From contig CM054116.1 of the NCBI GenBank assembly GCA_028673005.1, forward strand, positions 38,936,077 to 39,000,076: 64,000 nucleotides of DNA. Reading direction: 5' to 3'. Positions 11,901 through 20,900 of the stretch are shown here, one piece after another. Within the stretch, counting starts at the first letter, position 1. Each line of letters starts with the position of its first letter. The notes under the pieces are model-generated. The model was not told the origin of the DNA, did no database searches, and saw nothing but the letters and a program-made list of their open reading frames with translations. The DNA is from Tanypteryx hageni. Its lineage: Eukaryota > Arthropoda > Insecta > Odonata > Petaluridae. A program made the translations under genes and the position numbers.

Positions 11901-14900
11901 GAATGCTTTCATCTCAATTATCGTCACCGCACGCCACTTATTCACTCTTGAACATGGCAACAATGTTTCATGAACAGCTAGGAATTGCTCCATATACCAG
12001 TTGGTTTCCTGTGTAAATATTTTCCATAAAGTTCGGGTGAAAAATAGATTGAGGTATGCGATTGGGTCAGAGTTCGGAGGTGGCACATGCTTGGGTCCAG
12101 GTATTTCAGCATAACTGAATGTTGTAGAACTTGGAGTGTCACAGCTTTCAGAGATTACCTCAGGTGGCCGAACTTCATCAGAGCCATCGTCGCTCATATC
12201 ACTGTCTTCATCACTTTCCTCTAAAACTCCTGGTTTCTTCCTCTGTATAACAATATCGCTGTCGTTAAAGTCGGAATTCGCCTGGTCTCTCCCGCACACA
12301 ACTTCCATATCTTTTGTCTCCAAATAATCATCATCGTCACTTAGCGAATTTACGTAATTTATGAAATCTTCATCAAAGTTTTCTGCCGAAGTACCTTGGG
12401 ATGCCATTTCGTGTAATATGAAGGGTAACTGATGATTTGTACGTAAACTTTTTATGATGCGCTTGTAACACTTAAACACTCACACGGCAAGAGGACAACT
12501 GATCTCTCTCTAGCATTGGAGGTCTTTGTTACCATTCTCCTAATAAGGATTCACAAACCCGTAAAAGCATACGCCCCTCTTACTCATAGGATTGCGGATG
12601 ATGACATCCCATTCCCCAAACCCGCTCAAACTGACAATAAGAGTGAATGAAGATACAATAAGACCATGAGAGAGGTCTTCCTAGCATCCCTCCATCAATG
12701 TAAACAATTCCGTTAAGTGTGAGGAATTCTCTACCAAAAAACATGCTTAAGCATTTATGTCTTATTCTAAGAAGTGCAAAGACTAGCTCTTGTTAGGAGG
12801 CTCTCATGTTGGTGGGCCAGATGAACATAGATGATGAAAAAACTTTTTCTGAAGATAGTATATTGGTTGCACTCGGCACCGCATAGACGAATATGCATCA
12901 CAATTAGAGCCATTTTTATCCTTTATTTGAAAATTCACAAGTTACATCAAAGAGAAGTAATAAAAGGTTTATGAAAAGAGAATCTCCTTTTTCCAGTTAT
13001 AGCAAAATTATATACCATCCATAGCTATTATGATTAGTTATTACGAATTTAGCAATGGTCTATGCATGAGCCGATATATTGGCCTGCATCACTCTTTGCC
13101 CAAGAATAAAAGCCTGTGGCACTAAGAGGGTTAATAACAAGAATGGTGTTCCAGTGCAGTCTGTCCAATTCGAGCACTGATGGCAAGTAATTATTCTAAA
13201 CACCCATGTATTAGTGTTGTTCTTCACACAACTTGATGTCGTAGTCACGTAACCCTCTATTTGATCATAGGTGGTGAAAATAAATGAAAATATCATAAAT
13301 GTTAACAATGGTATTCAATACATAGTTATATATTAAAATAGTATGTGGCAAGTGAAATAACAATTTTGGTGAGTTAATATTAAATAATTTTTATTTGTTT
13401 ACATAGCATTAGAAGTTTTGATTCCTTTCAAGAAAAGAACAAAGATTTTTAATATCATGACTGTTCTAAGATTTCTTCAACTCAGAACGATAAAGAGCAA
13501 TTATTCATACTGTATTATTATTATTAATAATATTATCATAATTTCTTCTTCTGTTGCTTGTTTTCTTTACCAAATTTGTTCCGAAAAAATAACATCTTTT
13601 ACAAAACTTAAAGATTTTCGTTCGTACAACGACGCACTGGACAAAATCTTTTTTTCATAACTTCTAAATTTCATAAAACGGGACAAAGTAGATCGATGTC
13701 GACCTCTATAGTTATAATAAAGGAGTAAAATTAAAAATATGTCAATCAGGTTAGGATGCTGGAACATATCCCCACTTACATTATTTCTTATGAGAAATTC
13801 CTGCCTGACTAACAGGATTTCACCTTACATGAAATTTTTTTAAGAACACATCTATCGTGTTAGTCGGGGACTGGGTGTCTAGAGCAGGGGTGCGCAAACT
13901 TTTCATGCTGCGCCCCAATTTCTGTTCAAAATACAAACTTGGGCCCCCTACCATGGCTGGCGAGATTTTTATCAAGATTTGGTATTTGGGAGGGGTTTTA
14001 TGTCGATGATAATTTTGAGAATTAGTATGTTACAAAAAATGGTATGTTTTATTAAAACTGAAAATAACAAAATAATTCAAGATAAATACACAAAATGAAC
14101 ATTCTAATAGGAATAAAATCAAATATCACTAAATTAATGAAATTATACAGCAATATGAATACAAAAATAAATATCACATTTTAAAATAACAATAAGAAAA
14201 GCACAAAAAAAAAGAAAAATAACACTTGATTTTTGTATGAATAGATTTAATTCAATGGAATCTGTGGGCTTGTCTCTTACTGGCAATTTCCTCCAGTCTC
14301 GGCTTAATTGATGAAATCGCCACTCTCAATTCTGATTCATGGCGTTCTTACTGACAATTATTTTATTAAATTTATTTGTAAAACAATAAAGAATAAATCC
14401 ACCGGTTTAGAACTAAACATTGCACATTTCAATAGACGTATTCACATGACGGCCTTCGTTCGACAACGTACTGCGGTGTAGTGCAATAACACGCACTGTA
14501 AACAAAGTCACGGTCATGCTGAATAGAGTGAGGGGATTCCCAGCATGTTACTCTCGTAAATACGAAAGATTACAGAAATATAACATTGCAAACAAAAAAG
14601 ATATATGAAATATAAAAAAAGAACTAAATTTTCTTACAGTTAAAATTAAATCGTGACTATAATCGCACCCTCGCATCATTTGATGCGCCCCCAAATGGGG
14701 GCGCGCCCCCTAGTTTGCGCACCCCTGGTCTAGAGGAAAGTATTGTTTTCATGAAAAAAATCAATTTCGAGATTTCAACGAAAATACACGTTTTGAGGTC
14801 CCCTGAACATGTCTTGACCATTTTCTCGATGTCTGTCTGTGTGTGCAGTGGCATAACTATAGGGTGGCATGGGTAGCCAAATGTCATGGGTCCGGGAGAG

Positions 14901-17900
14901 GCTTGGGGGGGGGCCTCAATTTGTTTTATTGGGGGAAGGAGGGCCATAGATAATATTTTGCCCCTATGCTCATAGTTATGCCAGTGTATGTATATGATAT
15001 GTACTAATTTTGTAGGTGCTCGAACTCAAAAACTATTAATCAAATAATTGCAAAATTTTATATTTGACACTTTTATTAAAGGGACAAGATGGGAATAATT
15101 TTGAAATGAGAAAAAAGTCGGCTTTGACCGGGAATCGAACCCAGGTCTTTCACTTGCCGGGCGGATATTCTACCACTGAACTATCGTAGAAGATCAATTT
15201 TCTCATTTCTGAACGCGGATGTTTTCTTCGATTCCCGGTCATAGCCGACTCTTTTCTTGTTTCAAAATTATTCCCAACTTTACAGCTTATGCCTGTCTGC
15301 ATAGGATCTTTGGATCACTTTATTCCATCAATTTCTTGCTTGGCAATCTCACCATTTGAGAGGGAGGAGTTTTTTTTATGTATCTCTTTGAGGACATCCG
15401 TTGTGGCAGTTTGATACTAGCTTGGCTAGTTCCGTCCCAACCAAGAAAACATCCGCGTTCAGAAATGAGATAATTTTTAGCTATTTTATAATTTTGCAAA
15501 GCTACAGTTTACAAATGAATGGATAGAATTACTATTTTAACTTTCTCCATGTGTAGTATAGGAGAGTATTGTATTTGTGAAAAAAATTGTTTTAGAGATT
15601 TCAACCAAAATATGTTTTGAGGTTCCCTGAACACGTTTTGACCATTTTCTTGATGTCTGTGTATGTGATAGGAATTTTGTGGGTGCTCTAACTCAAAAAC
15701 TATTAATCAGATCAACATAAAATTTTATATTTGGCATCTTTATTAAAGGAAACAGTTGATAAGTTTATAGTTAAAATCGGTCAACCAGAAGTGGGTGTTT
15801 ACTCTTGTGACTTATATGTTTCTTTCAAATATTTGCTTGAATGCTTGATCCATGTAAAACATGAGTGGAATAAAAGGTATATGAAATTTTAATTTTCTAC
15901 AACTTTTGTTTAAAACATTTTCCCATGCATTGTTTAAGTGATACTTTAAAAATTATATTTTTTAGATACTACTACCACATCATCTACAGGCGACTTTTAT
16001 AAACACTTTGCACTTACTTATGTCTTAGTAATGCTCCTTTTTATTTTTGATTGTTGGAGCTTCATTGCTAAATCCAATATCAGAAGGCTACGGTATGAGT
16101 TTGTCTGTTCTTTGTAAGGTATTTGAAGTTTTCTCACAGTTCCTTAATATATTTATTATCATTTAATCTATTTAGAGTTTTTAGAAATATTACAGGTATG
16201 GAGAAAGTCATGTGGTGGCCACATAAGATTTTTAGACATTTATACCATTTGCATAACTTTGCTGCTTCTTTCCCATTTCAACTGTGGAAAAGCTAATGCA
16301 ATTTTTCAAGGGATTATAACTTTTTCCTGTAAAGTGCAGTTGCAATTTAATTGTGCCTTTGCTTAGCCTACAGAATTAATGTACATGTCAATTAACATGT
16401 AATATGTTTCATACTGAATTTATTTCTTTATTTTTTTAATGACATTTAGCCCAAGCACATATGGATGCTTTTCTTCGTCGGCGTTTGGGTCCATTAATTG
16501 ACCGCTCATCGCTTCCTCAAAGTCAAATTCCTTCACAGCACTTGGGCTTTGAAACAAGATCAGGTGATTGGGTTGAGGTGAGCCCATTGAAAGATGATAA
16601 GGCTGTGCAGACGCTGGAAGAGAAAAGTGAATCTTCTCAGGAGAAAGAAAGAGAGGATGAGGAAGGAATTGTAATCAAGAAGACAGAAGGGAGTTTGGAG
16701 TTAGAAAATGCTGAAGGCTCGGATGAGATGTCTCTTGTGCCGGAGGCTCCCAGAGTCATGCGTACAATTGAAGAATGCATCAAGATCTCCAAGTCGGAGG
16801 TATTTTTCAATTTTATCTGTATTATTTGTTTAGTTTGTAAACACATGACCAGATTGCCACAGATCTTTTTGAAGTAATTTTGTTGCTAATAAATTTTTAT
16901 TATTTTATTTATTGAGTTAAATTTTTAATTTTATTCTTGAGGTTACAGGCTTTTGGCGGTATTTTGTGCAATAGATTGTTGTGATTTCAGTATATAATTG
17001 TGACTAGTATGTGGTCAGTTGTACTCGTTGTCATGTATTAACCAGATTTATTAATCAAAACATCTTATACGTTAATTTCAATAACTAATTTATGGAAATA
17101 TGTGTATGATCTATCACAAATCTTATTTTTTAACCTATGCTGAATATTTCTTGATCTCTTAGAATAGTTTTTGCTATGCTATATTGTTCTGTTAAGATAA
17201 GAGAAAGTTCTCAATATTTATTTGGTTTTATCATCTAAGGCTGGAGCAGAAGTGCTTACTGATGATGAAATAATCTTGCTTGTGACTAATGGACATATCC
17301 CAACTTACCTGATTGAAAAAGCTGTTGGAGATCCAGAAAGGGGTGTTGGAATCCGTAGGAAAATAGTTGGGGCAGCTGGTAATCTTGGCAAATCCCTGGA
17401 TGAGCTTCCATTTCGCAATTATGACTATAGTAAGGCAAGTAAATTAAGAAAATAATTAGAAATTAGGACAAAATTAATTTTTTTAGGAATTAGTTATAAG
17501 TTAGAAAAAGTTAATCTTGAATAAAAATGTTTGTTTGAAATTACATACTGAAAAGTATGCATTGATCTAAAATTAATTTTTTTTGTTTTAATTGACTAAA
17601 AAATATGCATTCTCTAAGAATCTGATTTTAAAAAAGTTTTCTCTTTAAACATGGGACATTTACTCCAATTGGAGTTGACAAATTCCTGTACTCGCAATTA
17701 TTTTGTTTTTTTGACGGATGTTTTGCCCCTGACAGGTGATGGGAGCTTGCTGTGAAAATGTCATAGGCTATGTGCCTGTACCTGTAGGATTTGTAGGTCC
17801 ACTGCCTTTAGATGGGCGCAATTTCTATGTTCCTATGGCAACAACTGAAGGATGTCTTGTTGCCAGCACTAATCGTGGATGTCGTGCTCTCATGGCTTCA

Positions 17901-20900
17901 ATTAATGGGGTAGACAGTTGTGTCGTTGCTGACGGAATGACAAGAGGACCTGTTGTCAGATTTCCATCTGTTCCCCGTGCTAGGTAAATAGCTTGCCCTT
18001 GCAAAATTAACAGCGTAAACAATTGTTTTGCACAACTTTGTCTTTAGAAACTATTACAGTAAAAACCTCATTATTTCGATCCCAGATAATTTGAAATAGC
18101 ATGTAATTTGAAGCTAAGAGCAGTCCCCAACCAACATCATAGGATTTTGGGCACCTTTTTGTATGGATTATTCAAAATACCTCTAAAATGAAATTCGAAG
18201 TCATGATCTGGTCTGCTGAATAGGGAACATTTCGTTTAATTCGAAACCTTTACCCGTATTGTGTGTTTAAGTGGAATGTTCATGCGTGCACATGACAAAG
18301 ACATCGCGTTTTTGTTCTCCATTTCTCGCAAACAAAATTACATTTTTCCAAAACAGGTAACTTCTTTTTACATATTTAATAGTTAACATGAAATAAAATC
18401 GTAGATGATACAAATAGAGGAATCATCTTATCTTTGCATCAGACCTTCTTTATTCCAGGTTCTCGGATTACTTCATGTATACTGCTTTATTCTAAATCTA
18501 TACCTCTTCCCCGTAAGTTTTTTGGAAAAAACTTCAAATAAGGATAAACAAAGATGCTAGAAGCATGCAGGGGCAGGAGAGGTTTCGTATTTGCCCACTC
18601 AACAAAAAAATGCCAAAAAATATAGGTAGTAGTAATTGGAGCACAATCTTTAATGTTATTCTCACTATCACTCTATGAACTGACACTTTCTCTTTCAAGT
18701 AAGATTTCAGTCTACTTTTCATCACCAGATATTGCTAGCATTTTTCTATCAGTTGATGCCATGATAAGTTCGACTTTTTTAATCTCTTAGAAATTAAACA
18801 AAAGTAACAATGGAAAATAACGAACAATAGCTGCCTCCATACAGCATAAATGTTTTCCTTAGAGTGGCAAGAGAATATTTTTTGTGCAATCCATGTGCTC
18901 TGATCATGCTTTCGGTCAAGAGGTAGCATCATATATATATCTTTGAATGGGCTTGTTTGGGCATTGATGTCAGATAAGTATTTCTCTCCCTCACTCTCAT
19001 TATATTATTTTTATTAAATGCTGAACCAAGCATTAGCCCATATCTGAAGACCATTCCTCCTCCCTTTCCATATAGCTCTGAAGTGTTGGCACACAAGAAT
19101 ATTCATCCCAAGAGTGAGAGACATCACAGTGCCTGCATCTCCTTACACCACACATAGCTTTTGTGCAGAGGTTTGGTTAGTCTCAGCATTGAATAGGGGT
19201 TTTTAGAATCTACAATTCGCATAACTACACGAAAATTCAATTACAAAATTTGACGTATAGTATAGGTAAACAAAAAACTGTAAAAATTGCAGAATTAACC
19301 ACAAAAGAAAGGTCCAAGGTTACTGTTTTGAGACATATCAAGGTTTTTCAGATTTAAGAAAACTTATTGCTTAATGAAAAAAGAAATCTAGCGATCTCCA
19401 TGGCATACCCAGTACGCAGGACCACGTTATTTTGAGAGCATGTATATTTTATTACAGCTGCGTAATATGGATGGAAATAAAATTGCAATGTAATGTATGA
19501 AACTGCCTAATTAAAGAATTAATTAATTATTTTTGTCCATGCTGATGGCATGGGATGCTTGAACGAAATTGGAGAGAATTACTATGCGATGGTTCCTATT
19601 ATCTATACAATATTTCACACAAGCGTTTTCCCAGTCTTTTTGGCATGCATTTTCGTAATCTTTTGATTGAGTATGCGTAGTTGAAAGTCTTTTCTTCCGA
19701 ATGTGGCATAAAAGAGTAACTTGAAATACACTGAAAAAATTGGGATGTTCACTGGAGCCTATTTTTCACACGCAGTGATGTTCGTGAATCATGAATTAAT
19801 TGGTCACTCTGTTCATGAATTCGCAATGTGTACGAACTTGTAAGGTCAACAAGTTTTGTAGCAGAATAAATAGGTAAGACTATATTGCAATTTTACTGTC
19901 CAAGTAGCAGATCGTAGGAAATTTCATTTTTTAAAATTAGTTTATTTCGAACCCTTTTGTGGTCCATAGAACTTCGAAGTAAGGAGGTTTTACTGTACCA
20001 TATTTTCAGTAGCTTTATTAATTTTATAGAAAATGTTGGAAAGAAGTTCCTTCTAATTAAAGTATTATGTATGAAAAAAGCGGTTTTCAGACGTAAAATA
20101 TTAATCTATTAGTTCAATTATTCTCATAAATATATAATTTACATTAAATCCACAATTTGTGTGTGGGCCTTTTCTATTATTTATTTTAGCCTTATAAGTA
20201 AATTATTTTTTTAATTTGAATTTTCTGACTTGGGAATTATTTTTAATTTAATAATGATATTTTAATTGCAGTAAAGCCATGCTTTGGATGCAAGAACCTC
20301 CAAATTTCAAAAAAATGAAGGAAAGCTTTGACTCTACAAGTAGATTTGCACGTCTTACAAAACTACATGTTAGAATTGCCGGACGTCATTTGTTCATTAG
20401 ATTTGTTGCCAAAACTGGAGATGCTATGGGAATGAACATGCTGTCTAAGGTAATACCCAATTTCTATGTTGCAACAATTAATATTTTTACCTGTATTATA
20501 ATGAAAGTATTTTGTAGATTTGGAATGAAGCAAATAATTCAAATAACATACAAAGGCTTTTATTATAATTGATCATTTCTCTATACAATATGTTTCTTAT
20601 TAGTTATTTAGAAGGCATGGATGTATGACTACAGGTATTTTTTTACAGGGTACTGAAGTGTCATTGAAATGTTTGCAACAAATATTTAATGATATGGAAA
20701 TCCTAAGTCTCAGTGGAAACTTCTGTACAGATAAAAAACCAGCTGCTGTTAATTGGTAAGCTAAGATAGTTTTTAATAATTTCGATGCTTAAAAATTATG
20801 TAAATGTAATGCCTCCAAATTATATTAATTTTTCATGTTTATAGCATTCCAATTCTCTGTTGTTACATTGCATTGGTGGTTCAAGCATTTGCATTAAAAA

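Larger units (their letters stand above)
10071..12407 (-). pseudogene. piggyBac transposase, broken
   Basis: Read leftwards from a start near 12407 ([11 protein letters not shown]), an acidic N-terminus ([13 protein letters not shown]) leads into the piggyBac domain ([20 protein letters not shown]). The long frame stops at 11646. The next piece has a degraded first-Asp motif (SIDGMKLAG), then [13 protein letters not shown], with further stops and shifts. The frame 11429-11199 has the VIDNFFTS block. GGIDMSD ends at the PLE insertion (11065); [12 protein letters not shown] resumes at 10385 and ends in a Cys/His-rich tail ([18 protein letters not shown]), the usual C-terminal finger. Stops plus the PLE insertion make it non-functional. 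Confidence 0.88.
9458..13130 (-). mobile_element. piggyBac transposon, inactivated
   Basis: The right terminus reads GTGGCACTAAGAGGG followed by TTAA (13131-13134). The left terminus reads CCCTCTAACACTTAGTACC preceded by TCAA, a mutated TTAA. Together they are the inverted ends and target site of a piggyBac element of about 3.7 kb. A minus-strand transposase pseudogene fills the middle and is itself split by a PLE fragment (10386-11052). Confidence 0.8.
8710..13877. mobile_element. Pogo/Tigger-like element, interrupted by piggyBac
   Basis: The left end CACCCAATCCCCAACTAACA and the right end, whose reverse complement is CACCCAGTCCCCGACTAACA, form terminal inverted repeats of about 23 bp typical of pogo/Tigger elements. 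The left flank is TA, the usual target; the right flank reads TC. The outer parts 8710-9457 and 13131-13877 are about 750 bases each and carry no recognisable transposase, so the original was probably a non-autonomous copy of about 1.5 kb. Its interior holds the piggyBac. Confidence 0.65.

Noticed and set aside
11646..12479. Intact host gene of 277 residues
   Set aside because: It is the N-terminal part of a piggyBac transposase within recognisable transposon ends; the remainder is broken.
15121..15192. Functional tRNA-Gly or tRNA-Ala on the minus strand
   Set aside because: The A and B boxes fit, but the acceptor and anticodon stems do not pair well and the loop lacks U33; called tRNA-like instead.
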